Source: CANLWN01 sp039815505 (GTDB lineage Bacteria > Bacteroidota > Bacteroidia > Flavobacteriales > Flavobacteriaceae). From it: a stretch of 8,016 bases of DNA. The translations under genes and the position numbers were made by a program. Of the stretch, positions 1 to 6,845 are shown piece by piece; position 1 is the first letter of the stretch; every line of letters starts with the position of its first letter. The stretch covers positions 1 through 8,016 of the forward strand of contig JBCBZE010000151.1 of assembly GCA_039815505.1 (NCBI GenBank), read 5' to 3'. A model generated the notes under the pieces. The model was not told where the DNA came from and did not search any database. It saw nothing but the letters and a program-made list of their open reading frames with translations.

Positions 1-725
1 CCAGAAATTCCATTCAAATGGAAATCGGGGAATTGAACGGTATCTGTGAATTGGCAAGGAAACACAAAATGGCCGTTTATTTAGGAGTCATGGAGCGGGC
101 CAAGAACAGGGGAGGGCACAGTCTATATTGCTCCTTGGTTTATATTAACGAAAAAGGGGAAATAAAATCAATCCATAGAAAGTTACAACCTACTTATGAT
201 GAAAGATTAACATGGGCTCCAGGTGACGGCAATGGCCTACAAGTACATCCATTAAAACAATTTACACTGGGAGGTCTCAATTGTTGGGAAAACTGGATGC
301 CACTACCTAGAACCGCGCTTTATGGACAAGGCGAAAACCTACATATCGCCGTATGGCCGGGCAATGATCACAATACCAAGGATATTACCAGGTTTATAGC
401 TCGTGAATCCAGAAGTTTTGTAGTTTCCGTATCCTCTTTGATGAGGAAAGAAGATTTTCCAAAAACCACCCCTCATTTAGATGAAATATTGGACAAAGCC
501 CCTGATATCATGGCAAATGGAGGTTCTTGCATTGCAGGACCTGATGGGGCATGGATCGTGGAGCCCATAATGCATGAGGAAGGTTTAATATACCAAACCT
601 TGGATTTTAACAGGGTATATGAAGAACGCCAGAATTTTGATCCTGTTGGGCACTATTCCCGCCCGGATGTAACCAAACTTACCGTAAATAGGGAACGGCA
701 ATCCACCATAGAATTTGAAGATTAA
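1..725 (+). CDS. Nitrilase / carbon-nitrogen hydrolase (5' truncated)
   Basis: This is the C-terminal part of a nitrilase-superfamily enzyme, which hydrolyses nitriles or amides through a Glu-Lys-Cys triad. The frame is open to the window edge, so the ATG at 18 is internal and roughly the first 80-100 residues are missing, including the catalytic Glu. Counting from that internal Met, HRKLQPT carries the catalytic Lys (residue 55), DER (61-63) gives the second conserved Glu, and GLNCWENWMPL (86-96) carries the nucleophile Cys89. The CWEN-x-MPL context is typical of branch-1 (true nitrilase, cyanide hydratase or cyanide dihydratase) members and unlike the amidase branches. No signal peptide can be assessed. 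The substrate cannot be predicted; an aliphatic or aryl-acetonitrilase is plausible. It ends 64 nt before the pseudouridine synthase ATG, and no clear terminator lies between them. Family assignment is firm; exact activity is inference. Confidence 0.93.
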   Translation, partial: RNSIQMEIGELNGICELARKHKMAVYLGVMERAKNRGGHSLYCSLVYINEKGEIKSIHRKLQPTYDERLTWAPGDGNGLQVHPLKQFTLGGLNCWENWMPLPRTALYGQGENLHIAVWPGNDHNTKDITRFIARESRSFVVSVSSLMRKEDFPKTTPHLDEILDKAPDIMANGGSCIAGPDGAWIVEPIMHEEGLIYQTLDFNRVYEERQNFDPVGHYSRPDVTKLTVNRERQSTIEFED

Positions 726-743
726 TATTTATACGTCATTCCT

Positions 744-774
744 ATGATGACAGAAATCCATTTGCATACCTTTG
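744..774 (+). promoter_or_regulatory. Candidate Bacteroidota promoter for the pseudouridine synthase gene
   Basis: TACCTTTG at 767-774 matches the Bacteroidota -7 consensus TAnnTTTG exactly. The upstream element is weak: ATG at 744-746, one mismatch to the -33 TTG, with a 20-nt spacer. Transcription would begin near 780. That would exclude the TTG at 772 as a translation start and leave a leader of about 10 nt before the ATG at 790. A 6-base match can occur by chance in AT-rich DNA. Confidence 0.4.
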
Positions 775-789
775 CCGAAAATAGTGAGC

Positions 790-1632
790 ATGGGTAGGTC
801 AGATTATAAAAAAGATAGAAAGGGGTCAACAAGACCTGAAGGAAATTTTAGAAAAAATAACAAACCTAAACGTAATGCCGCTTCGCAAAAAAAAACGCAT
901 TCAAAGCAACCCTCCGATCCCGATCTAATACGTCTTAATAGATATATAGCGAACTCTGGCGTTTGCTCCCGTAGGGATGCAGATATCTATATTGCTGCCG
1001 GGAACGTTACGGTAAACGGTAAACCGGTCACGGAGATGGGGTATAAAGTGAGACTTACCGATATTGTGAAGTTTGACGGGAGATTACTGAACCCCGAGGA
1101 AAAGTCGTATGTTCTCTTAAATAAACCCAAGGAGTTCGAGATCGTTACCAATGACGCAAAAGGCAGAAGAACTGCCAATCAACTAATTCTTAACGCATCC
1201 AAGGCCAAATTATCTCCGGTAGGGAAAATGGACAAAAACAGTACGGGGTTGATAGTGTTTACCAATGATGGGGATTTTGCAAAAAGTTTGACCCATTCCA
1301 AAAATGGTCTAAGAAAAATCTATCATGTAGAATTGAATAGGGCATTAAGACAAGCCGATTTAAAAAAAATCCAGGATACCCTTACTTTGGAAGATGGTCC
1401 CGTTAAAGTACACGATATAAGTTATATAGAGAACGCTCCTAAAAAAGAAGTGGGCATCGAAATTAAAAGCAACCGTAACAGGGTGGTACGAAGAATTTTT
1501 GAACACCTGGAATACGAGGTGGTAAAATTGGACCGTGTGGTGTATGGCGGACTCACCAAAAAAGATTTACCCCGTGGTCATTGGCGCCATTTAACAAAAC
1601 AGGAGCTGATCAATTTTGGGATGACAAAATAA
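790..1632 (+). CDS. RsuA/RluB-family rRNA pseudouridine synthase
   Basis: This cytoplasmic enzyme isomerises a specific uridine in rRNA to pseudouridine. Counted from the ATG at 790 (280 residues), a Lys/Arg/Asn/Gln-rich, probably disordered tail spans about 1-44. An S4 RNA-binding domain follows at about 46-94 (RLNRYIANSGVCSRRDAD, then VTVNGKPV). The catalytic domain has GKMDKNSTGL (145-154) with catalytic Asp148, followed by FTNDGDFA. The C-terminal RNRVVRRIFEHL and GGLTKKDLPRGHWRHLT segments are typical of the RsuA/RluB/RluE/RluF group. The extended basic N-terminus is common in Bacteroidota homologues. A longer reading from TTG at 772 adds six residues, but a -7 promoter box overlaps that codon, so the ATG is preferred. 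The S4 domain and the RluB-like C-terminus favour a 23S target (RluB type, U2605 in E. coli), but RsuA or RluF specificity cannot be excluded. Confidence 0.93.
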   Translation: MGRSDYKKDRKGSTRPEGNFRKNNKPKRNAASQKKTHSKQPSDPDLIRLNRYIANSGVCSRRDADIYIAAGNVTVNGKPVTEMGYKVRLTDIVKFDGRLLNPEEKSYVLLNKPKEFEIVTNDAKGRRTANQLILNASKAKLSPVGKMDKNSTGLIVFTNDGDFAKSLTHSKNGLRKIYHVELNRALRQADLKKIQDTLTLEDGPVKVHDISYIENAPKKEVGIEIKSNRNRVVRRIFEHLEYEVVKLDRVVYGGLTKKDLPRGHWRHLTKQELINFGMTK

Positions 1633-1660
1633 AGCAATGTCTACATTTCTAGGATTGGTT

Positions 1661-1691
1661 TTACTTAGCTTCCCTCTTTTTATTACATTTG
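1661..1691 (+). promoter_or_regulatory. Candidate promoter before the small membrane protein gene
   Basis: TACATTTG at 1684-1691 matches the -7 consensus TAnnTTTG exactly. TTA at 1661-1663, one mismatch to the -33 TTG, lies 20 nt upstream. Transcription would start near 1698. This falls inside the longest possible reading of the downstream gene and so argues for one of its internal ATGs as the start. It may be a chance match. Confidence 0.35.
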
Positions 1692-1702
1692 AAAGGAACC
1701 AA

Positions 1703-2269
1703 ATGACCGCATGGATGCGCAAGCTAAAAATGAAATGGAATTCAGAACGAATCCTTAGTTTATCCGCTATGGGCATTAGCTTTATAACGCTCATTATTTT
1801 TATCTATCAGACCAATCTGATGAGCAGACAAAACTACCTCTCCATTCTTCCTTATGTGTCAATTTCCACTACTGAGAATAGAGCCGAACATACTTTTGAG
1901 CTAAATTTGGAAAACTACGGGGTTGGTCCGGCAATTATTGAGTCAGTTACCATGCTATATGACAATAAAAGGTATGATTTAGAGGACTATGATAATGAAA
2001 TCTATAAGTTTTTGGTGTCGAAAGCACCGGAATTGGACAGTTTAAAAAGTGTGTCCTCCTCCACTTTGAATAAAGGTATGGCCTTGCCCGTAAATATAAC
2101 CTATAATGCATTGGCCATTATAAAATCTCCATCGGACTACACATTAATTACAACGCGTCTTGATAGTTTGGTTAAAAAAGGTCTGGATTACGAGCTTATA
2201 TATAGATCCATTCAAAACGAACGTTGGTCGATAAACAATGATGCTCAGGGGCCAAGGAAATTGGATTGA
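1703..2269 (+). CDS. Small single-pass membrane protein, function unknown
   Basis: Function is not recognised. From the ATG at 1703 the protein has 188 residues: a basic N-terminus rich in Arg and Lys, one hydrophobic helix (ILSLSAMGISFITLIIFIYQ), then about 140 mostly polar residues. These include the segment NYGVGPAIIESVTMLYDNKR, which looks like a beta-rich domain. The positive-inside rule places the N-terminus in the cytoplasm and the C-terminal domain in the periplasm. Proteins of this layout (short basic head, single helix ending in YQTNL, a sandwich-like domain with a GVGPA-type motif) seem familiar among flavobacterial hypothetical proteins; this is recollection and was not searched. 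The start is uncertain: ATG at 1637 is only 4 nt after the preceding stop and adds a second hydrophobic stretch; 1703 follows AAGGAA by 4 nt; 1730 (MKWNSER) is A-rich upstream and fits the remembered family start. Confidence 0.72.
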   Translation: MTAWMRKLKMKWNSERILSLSAMGISFITLIIFIYQTNLMSRQNYLSILPYVSISTTENRAEHTFELNLENYGVGPAIIESVTMLYDNKRYDLEDYDNEIYKFLVSKAPELDSLKSVSSSTLNKGMALPVNITYNALAIIKSPSDYTLITTRLDSLVKKGLDYELIYRSIQNERWSINNDAQGPRKLD

Positions 2270-2319
2270 AATAGGTAACGATGAGGTTTGTTTTTTGGCA
2301 TTGGGAATCAACCCTTGCT

Positions 2320-3492
2320 TTAGGTTCGTGAAACTGATTTTTGTAATTCTTTACAGAAAGTATCTATACGCGATTTGGTGATGTGTTGCATCACTACTAC
2401 GTGCGCTATATCTCCCTCTGTAGCTAATTGGTACTTACTAACAATAGTTTTATGGGGTTTTTTAAAGGTCACGATAATCTGATTGGGGAAATATGCAACA
2501 TTTGGATACTTCATCCCTTTTAGTTTTTCACATAGATATTGCGCATTTTCTATACATTGTTTTCCCTCTTTTCTAAAGCCTTTAACGCCTTTTTTTCTAA
2601 AAATATACCATAGGTTCAACGCTAAGAACCCATTTCTAGAACCGCTAATGGTGGTATCCTGTGTGCCGACATAGGGCACCCATTGATCCCCAAATGCAAT
2701 TTCATGAACAGTTTTTTTGGTTAAAACGATACCGCAAGGGTGAATGGCACCAGGAAATTTGTGGCCGGAAATGGCAATACTGCTCAACCCATTTTTAAAG
2801 AGATGCTCCGCCTTATCCAAAAAAGGGTAAATAAATCCCATTAAAGCGGCATCGGCGTGGATAGATATGCGATCTCTAGCGATGCCAAGACCGTCAATGA
2901 TAGCATTGATTTCCTCTAAACTATCCATGGCCCCGGTCATAGTGGTGCCAATGTTCAGATTAATGATAATACCCTGTTTGGTGCCAATTGTACCGAGCTG
3001 TTTCCTTAAATCTGAATAGTCCATCTCGCCAGAGGGTTGGGAGTTTATTTGGATGGCCGTTAACCCTAATAAGTGTGCATTTTTTGGAATGGAGTAATGA
3101 CTGGAATCGGTAAATAAGAAAATAGGGGTTTTGTTATGCGCCAAAAAATAATCACGACTGGTGTACATACCATACAGGTTGCCTTCCGTTCCTCCACTGG
3201 TAATATAGCCCCAATAGTTTTTTTTAATACCATAAATATCCGCAACAAAATCCAGCGCTTCTTGTTCAAACTGCTTAGTGTGCATTTTTGCATTGCCATG
3301 TACCCATGGATCACCGGCGTTGTTTAAATGTAACTTGGCCAAACTACTTATACCCAATATGGATAGGTCATTGTTTTCCGGAACTTCCGGATATCCAAAA
3401 TAAGTGGTAGAATTTTTAATTTGTTCCGCTAAAAAATAGGATAAGCGTATTTCAGTGTCCGCCAAACGCTCTATATCTTCGGATTTATCCAT
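2320..3492 (-). CDS. PLP-dependent histidine decarboxylase-like enzyme (group II decarboxylase)
   Basis: This is a 390-residue fold-type I PLP enzyme closely resembling the bacterial PLP-dependent histidine decarboxylases (Morganella/Acinetobacter type, about 380 residues), which turn L-histidine into histamine and CO2. Visible motifs are SGGTEGN (99-105, cofactor phosphate loop), SHYS with His132 (stacks on the PLP ring), HADAA (212-216) with Asp214 (pairs with the pyridine nitrogen), SGHKFPG (242-248) with Schiff-base Lys245, and SGSRNG (283-288). No signal peptide is present, so it is cytoplasmic. ATG at 3492 is the only upstream start before an in-frame stop. The gene stands alone, convergent to the membrane protein gene and separated from argH by 121 nt that hold a candidate promoter. 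No histidine/histamine antiporter gene is adjacent. Plant serine decarboxylases share this fold and these motifs, so substrate is inferred; family assignment is firm. Confidence 0.9.
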   Translation of the reverse strand: MDKSEDIERLADTEIRLSYFLAEQIKNSTTYFGYPEVPENNDLSILGISSLAKLHLNNAGDPWVHGNAKMHTKQFEQEALDFVADIYGIKKNYWGYITSGGTEGNLYGMYTSRDYFLAHNKTPIFLFTDSSHYSIPKNAHLLGLTAIQINSQPSGEMDYSDLRKQLGTIGTKQGIIINLNIGTTMTGAMDSLEEINAIIDGLGIARDRISIHADAALMGFIYPFLDKAEHLFKNGLSSIAISGHKFPGAIHPCGIVLTKKTVHEIAFGDQWVPYVGTQDTTISGSRNGFLALNLWYIFRKKGVKGFRKEGKQCIENAQYLCEKLKGMKYPNVAYFPNQIIVTFKKPHKTIVSKYQLATEGDIAHVVVMQHITKSRIDTFCKELQKSVSRT

Positions 3493-3494
3493 TG

Positions 3495-3503
3495 CTCCTT
3501 TCC
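3495..3503 (-). promoter_or_regulatory. Strong but closely spaced Shine-Dalgarno sequence of the decarboxylase gene
   Basis: On the minus strand GGAAAGGAG lies only 2 nt before the ATG at 3492. It is the best anti-16S match in the window, and none of the arginine genes has a comparable site. The spacing is shorter than the usual 5-9 nt, so its efficiency is uncertain. Confidence 0.5.
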
Positions 3504-3518
3504 ATTATTTTTATAACA

Positions 3519-3550
3519 GAAAGGTAATGTTTTTGTTTAAAATATAACAA
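3519..3550 (-). promoter_or_regulatory. Candidate promoter of the decarboxylase gene
   Basis: On the minus strand TTG at 3550-3548 (within TTTTG) is followed after 21 nt by TACCTTTC at 3526-3519. This differs from the Bacteroidota -7 consensus TAnnTTTG only at the last base, and the spacing lies in the accepted 17-23 nt range. Transcription would begin near 3512, giving a leader of about 20 nt that includes the Shine-Dalgarno sequence. It suggests the decarboxylase is transcribed separately from the arginine operon. Confidence 0.45.
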
Positions 3551-3564
3551 AATTGGCATAAGCT

Positions 3565-3599
3565 TTTAATTTCCCACATTAGTTTCATAAGAAATTAAA
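3565..3599 (+). repeat. 9-bp perfect inverted repeat between argH and the decarboxylase gene
   Basis: TTTAATTTC (3565-3573) and GAAATTAAA (3591-3599) are perfect reverse complements separated by 17 nt. The element lies just downstream of argH and upstream of the candidate decarboxylase promoter. The stem is almost all A-T and has no following T-tract on either strand, so it is a poor intrinsic terminator. It could be an operator half-site pair or a chance AT-rich palindrome. Strand is nominal because the element is symmetric. Confidence 0.4.
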
Positions 3600-3613
3600 T
3601 TTGGACGGGACAT

Positions 3614-4894
3614 TCAATTTGTTTGTTCCATTTTCGCTCTAATCTCTTTCAAACATAAATTCCCAAGACTCCCCTTGTGGGTGTGTGCTATATCCTTTTT
3701 TGGTTTAAAATTTCCTGCTTGGATTTCCATACCCATTTTTTTATAGGCATCCCTAAAGGGCATGCCATTGGTAACCATTTCATTAAGGGTATCTACACTA
3801 AACAGATAATTATATTTTGAATCTTCCAGTATGTTGGGATTGACTTTGATTTCTTTTAAACTAAAGGTCAATATCTCCAAACAGGCTTTTAGATCCTGTA
3901 TTGAAGGAACGATTACTTCCTTCACCAATTGCAAATCCCTATGGTATCCGCTAGGTAGATTATTGGTAATTAATATCAGCTGGTTGGGGACAGCTTGTAT
4001 CTTATTGCATTTTGCCCTGATCAACTCGAACACATCCGGGTTTTTTTTATGTGGCATAATACTGCTGCCCGTAGTAAGCGCATCGGGAAAGGAAATGAAG
4101 TCAAAATTCTGACTCATGTACAAACAGATGTCCATCGCCATTTTGGAGAGGGTAGCGGCGATATTGCTTATTCCAAAAGCGGTGGCTTTTTCGACTTTCC
4201 CCCTGCTCATTTGAGCTGCAACAACATTGTATTTTAAAGTTTTAAACCCCATTTCACTTGTGGTGAAGTCCCTGTCAATGGGAAACGAACTTCCATAACC
4301 TGCGGCACTGCCCAAAGGGTTTTGATCTGCGGTTTTATAAGCTGCATTTATAAAGTACAGATCGTCTATTAAACTTTCCGCAAAGGCGGAAAACCATAAT
4401 CCAAATGAGGAAGGCATAGCGATTTGAAGATGCGTATAGCCCGGTAATAAAACCGATTTGTATTTCTCGGCCAAATCCAATAATAGGTCAAATAGTGTTT
4501 TGGTCTGCTCCTTGATTTCGTTGAGCTCCTCTTTTAAATAGAGATGCATGGCAACAAGGATCTGGTCGTTTCTAGATCGCGCCGTATGTATCTTTTTTCC
4601 CGTATCACCCAATTTTTCAGTAAGCAAAAATTCTATTTTGGAATGCATATCCTCAAAAGAATCCTCTATGGTAAATATGCCCTTTTCCACATGATCGGCC
4701 ATAGCATCCAGTTCCCTGACCAAATCATTGGTTTCGGTCTGTGTAATCATACCAATTTTCCCCAACATTTTTGCATGGGCCTTTGAGGCAATGACATCGT
4801 ACTTTGCCAAGATCAAATCCAATTCCCGATCATTGCCCACCGTAAAATGGTCTATTTTTTTATCCGTGCTGAATCCTTTTTCCCAGAGTTTCAT
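3614..4894 (-). CDS. argH: Argininosuccinate lyase
   Basis: This enzyme cleaves argininosuccinate to arginine and fumarate, the last step of arginine synthesis, as a cytoplasmic homotetramer. The 426 residues are shorter than the ~460 of proteobacterial forms, which is usual for Bacteroidota. Conserved regions of the fumarase/aspartase superfamily are present: EDMHSKIE (81-88), HTARSRNDQ (103-111), GYTHLQ (152-157) with His155, and the signature GSSIMPHKKNP (276-286) carrying the catalytic serine and the KKN lysines. MKLWEKG is a typical family N-terminus, supporting this start. It is the last gene of the cluster and the only one not overlapping its predecessor: 95 nt of heptamer repeat separate it from the argE stop. 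No Shine-Dalgarno sequence precedes the ATG; the leader ends in TGATAACTGAACAT. Confidence 0.97.
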   Translation of the reverse strand: MKLWEKGFSTDKKIDHFTVGNDRELDLILAKYDVIASKAHAKMLGKIGMITQTETNDLVRELDAMADHVEKGIFTIEDSFEDMHSKIEFLLTEKLGDTGKKIHTARSRNDQILVAMHLYLKEELNEIKEQTKTLFDLLLDLAEKYKSVLLPGYTHLQIAMPSSFGLWFSAFAESLIDDLYFINAAYKTADQNPLGSAAGYGSSFPIDRDFTTSEMGFKTLKYNVVAAQMSRGKVEKATAFGISNIAATLSKMAMDICLYMSQNFDFISFPDALTTGSSIMPHKKNPDVFELIRAKCNKIQAVPNQLILITNNLPSGYHRDLQLVKEVIVPSIQDLKACLEILTFSLKEIKVNPNILEDSKYNYLFSVDTLNEMVTNGMPFRDAYKKMGMEIQAGNFKPKKDIAHTHKGSLGNLCLKEIRAKMEQTN

Positions 4895-4898
4895 ATGT

Positions 4899-5006
4899 TC
4901 AGTTATCAGTTATCAGTTATCAGTTATCAGTTATCAGTTATCAGTTATCAGTTATCAGTTATCAGTTATCAGTTATCAGTTATCAGTTATCAGTTATCAG
5001 TTATCA
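4899..5006 (+). repeat. Perfect heptanucleotide tandem array (CAGTTAT, 15.4 copies)
   Basis: Fifteen uninterrupted copies of CAGTTAT run from 4900 to 5004, flanked by one more matching base on the left and two on the right. In the direction of the arginine operon the unit reads TGATAAC. Because 7 is coprime with 3, its TGA appears in all three frames every 21 nt, so the array ends any translation that enters it. On the plus strand no frame contains a stop, and the array reads as an endless SYQLSVI peptide. CAG, TTA and GTTATC have no complement on the same strand, so units cannot pair with one another into stems. The right end encodes the C-terminus and stop of argE; the left end stops 5 nt before the argH ATG. 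Similar heptameric arrays occur in cyanobacterial genomes; no function is established here. Confidence 0.98.
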
Positions 5007-6069
5007 AGAAACTTTCCAAAATCTTAATATACAGATCTATGCCTTCCTTGATCTCGTTTACATAAATAAATTCATCGGCGGAATGGGAGCGTGTACTATC
5101 GCCAGGCCCCAGTTTAAGTGACTGGCAGCTTAAGGCCGCTTGATCGGATAGGGTAGGGGAGCCATAGGTGGTTCTTCCCAGTGCCATGCCGGACCGTACC
5201 AAGTCGTGATTTTTGTCTATTGCGGATGAATTTAAATGTAACGATCTTGGTTGTAGTTCACAGGGAGCTTCTTTTGCCAATATATCGGCAATTTCTTGAT
5301 TGTTATAGCGGTCGTTTACCCTAACATCTATTACCAAATCGACCTCCGCAGGAACTACATTGTGCTGATTCCCGGCTTTTAGCTGGGTTACCGTAAGTTT
5401 TACGTCCCCTAGGACCTCTGATGTCTTATTGAATTGGTAGTCCTTAAACCACTGTAATACATTTATAGTATTATAGATGGCATTATTTGTATTGGGATGA
5501 GCGGCATGGGATGGAGTTCCCTTTACTTTTCCATCGAAGACCACTAATCCTTTTTCCGCAATGGCGAGATTCATCAAAGTAGGTTCCCCCACAATGGCAA
5601 CATCAATTTTGGGCAGTATCCGCAACATACTATTTAGTCCATTGGGTCCTGAACTTTCCTCTTCCGCTGATGCCACGATAATAAGATTATGATTTAAATT
5701 CACTGCTTGATAGAAATGGGTAAAGGTAGCGATAAGGGATACCAAACACCCTCCGGCGTCATTGCTCCCCAGACCAAATAACTTACCTTTTTCTATGTGT
5801 GGGAGAAAAGGGTCTCTTGTATAGGCGGCGTTAGGTTTAACCGTATCGTGATGCGAGTTCAACAATAAGGTGGGCTTATTTTCATCAAAATGTTCGTTAA
5901 ATGCATAGATGTTGTTTTTTTCTCTTTTATACGGGATATTATGGGAGGTAAACCATTCTGTAATGGCTAAAGCCGTTTGGTCCTCTTCGGAGGAAAAAGA
6001 TGGAATGGAGATCAATTCTTTTAATAAACGTATGGCCTTTTCGGTGAGTAATTGCTGTTCTGTGTTCAT
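4990..6069 (-). CDS. argE: ArgE/DapE-family deacylase (N-acylcitrulline or N-acylornithine)
   Basis: This is an M20-family di-zinc deacylase. In this operon, with an acylornithine transcarbamylase, it most likely removes the N-succinyl or N-acetyl group from acylcitrulline. From ATG at 6069 it has 359 residues. Metal and catalytic motifs are in order: NSHHDTV with His73 and Asp75, GLGSNDAGG with bridging Asp104, SAEEE with Glu136 (general base) and Glu137, GEPT (161-164) with Glu162, and RSHSADE with His329. The inserted dimerisation domain includes GTPSHAAHP (184-192). The ATG overlaps the argB stop by 4 nt (ATGA), which fixes this start; an ATG at 6129 would overlap argB by 64 nt and is rejected. 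The last residues (about ITDN) and the TGA are encoded by the heptamer array, so the original C-terminus may have been altered. DapE activity is less likely in this context. Confidence 0.94.
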   Translation of the reverse strand: MNTEQQLLTEKAIRLLKELISIPSFSSEEDQTALAITEWFTSHNIPYKREKNNIYAFNEHFDENKPTLLLNSHHDTVKPNAAYTRDPFLPHIEKGKLFGLGSNDAGGCLVSLIATFTHFYQAVNLNHNLIIVASAEEESSGPNGLNSMLRILPKIDVAIVGEPTLMNLAIAEKGLVVFDGKVKGTPSHAAHPNTNNAIYNTINVLQWFKDYQFNKTSEVLGDVKLTVTQLKAGNQHNVVPAEVDLVIDVRVNDRYNNQEIADILAKEAPCELQPRSLHLNSSAIDKNHDLVRSGMALGRTTYGSPTLSDQAALSCQSLKLGPGDSTRSHSADEFIYVNEIKEGIDLYIKILESFLITDN

Positions 6070-6845
6070 AGGGTTATTGTTGTAAATTGGGATGATGTGG
6101 GGTGCATCATAGAAATATCTCCCATGCATACTTTAGCTACATTTTTATGTAATGCATGAAAACAGTTCTCCAGTTTGGGCAGCATACCATCCGTGATTAT
6201 TTTTTTGTCCAAAAGCTCTTGGTACGTGTCCGTATTTAGATGTTGTACCAGCGAATCTTCATCTTCAATATTCATAAGCACCCCCTTTTTTTCAAAACAA
6301 TAAAATAAAGTGGTTTCGTAAGTCGCACTCATGGCAATCGCAATTTCGGAAGCAATCGTATCCGCATTGGTATTTAATAATTGTCCTTTACCATCATGGG
6401 TCATAGCGCAGAACACGGGAACAAAACCACCTTCCAACAAGTACAAAATGGCTTTGTCGTTTGCAAGGTCCACATCACCGACAAAACCATAATCAAGCTC
6501 CTTTACAGGGCGTTTGTGGGCCATGATGGTGTTTCCATCCGCTCCGCTTAAACCAATGGCATTGCAATTTCTTGCTTGCAATTTGGCTACCATATTTTTG
6601 TTTACCAGACCCGCATATACCATGGTAATAACCTCTAGGCTTTTAGCATCGGTAATTCTTCTTCCGCCTATCAGCTTGGATTCCACCCCTAATTTTTCGG
6701 CCATCTTGGTTGCTGATTTCCCACCGCCATGCACTAAAATTTTTTGACCATCCAAGGCTGAAAATAAATGAATGAATGTGGATAACTCGGTTCTATTCTC
6801 TATGACATTGCCTCCAATTTTTACTATGGATAATTTTGGTTTCAT
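6066..6845 (-). CDS. argB: N-acylglutamate kinase (acetylglutamate kinase family)
   Basis: An amino-acid-kinase family enzyme that phosphorylates N-acetylglutamate (possibly N-succinylglutamate in this pathway) with ATP. The 259 residues match the short E. coli-type length (258). Motifs are KIGGN (9-13) with Lys9, HGGGKS (39-44), GGRRIT (60-65) for acylglutamate binding, GLSGADG (98-104), NTNAD (158-162) with Asp162, and ITDGMLPKLEN (217-227) with Lys224. There is no N-terminal extension helix of the kind that forms the hexamer and the arginine-feedback site in arginine-inhibited enzymes, so the sequence predicts an arginine-insensitive form. Both ends overlap neighbours by 4 nt (ATGA at 6842-6845 with argF', and at 6066-6069 with argE), and no Shine-Dalgarno precedes it, implying translational coupling. 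Confidence 0.96.
   Translation of the reverse strand: MKPKLSIVKIGGNVIENRTELSTFIHLFSALDGQKILVHGGGKSATKMAEKLGVESKLIGGRRITDAKSLEVITMVYAGLVNKNMVAKLQARNCNAIGLSGADGNTIMAHKRPVKELDYGFVGDVDLANDKAILYLLEGGFVPVFCAMTHDGKGQLLNTNADTIASEIAIAMSATYETTLFYCFEKKGVLMNIEDEDSLVQHLNTDTYQELLDKKIITDGMLPKLENCFHALHKNVAKVCMGDISMMHPTSSQFTTITL

Noticed and set aside
735..751. Hairpin GTCAT / ATGAC after the nitrilase gene as a terminator
   Set aside because: The stem is only 5 bp and has no T-tract; it is too weak to call.
987..1178. Minus-strand open frame opposite the pseudouridine synthase gene
   Set aside because: It is antisense to the S4 and catalytic domain coding sequence and has no independent evidence.
2270..2319. 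Bidirectional terminator between the convergent membrane protein and decarboxylase genes
   Set aside because: A T-run (2290-2296) and a GGG/CCC pair are present, but no stem of useful length could be found.
4899..5006. CRISPR array
   Set aside because: Units are 7 nt, directly abutting, with no spacers; this is a simple tandem repeat.
4728..5065. Plus-strand open frames containing repeated SYQLSVI peptides
   Set aside because: They exist only because the heptamer array has no stops on the plus strand; they lie antisense to argH and argE and have no supporting start signals.
6070..6129. Upstream ATG extending argE by 20 residues
   Set aside because: It would overlap argB by 64 nt, the extra residues are unlike M20 N-termini, and the ATGA overlap at 6066-6069 gives a natural start.
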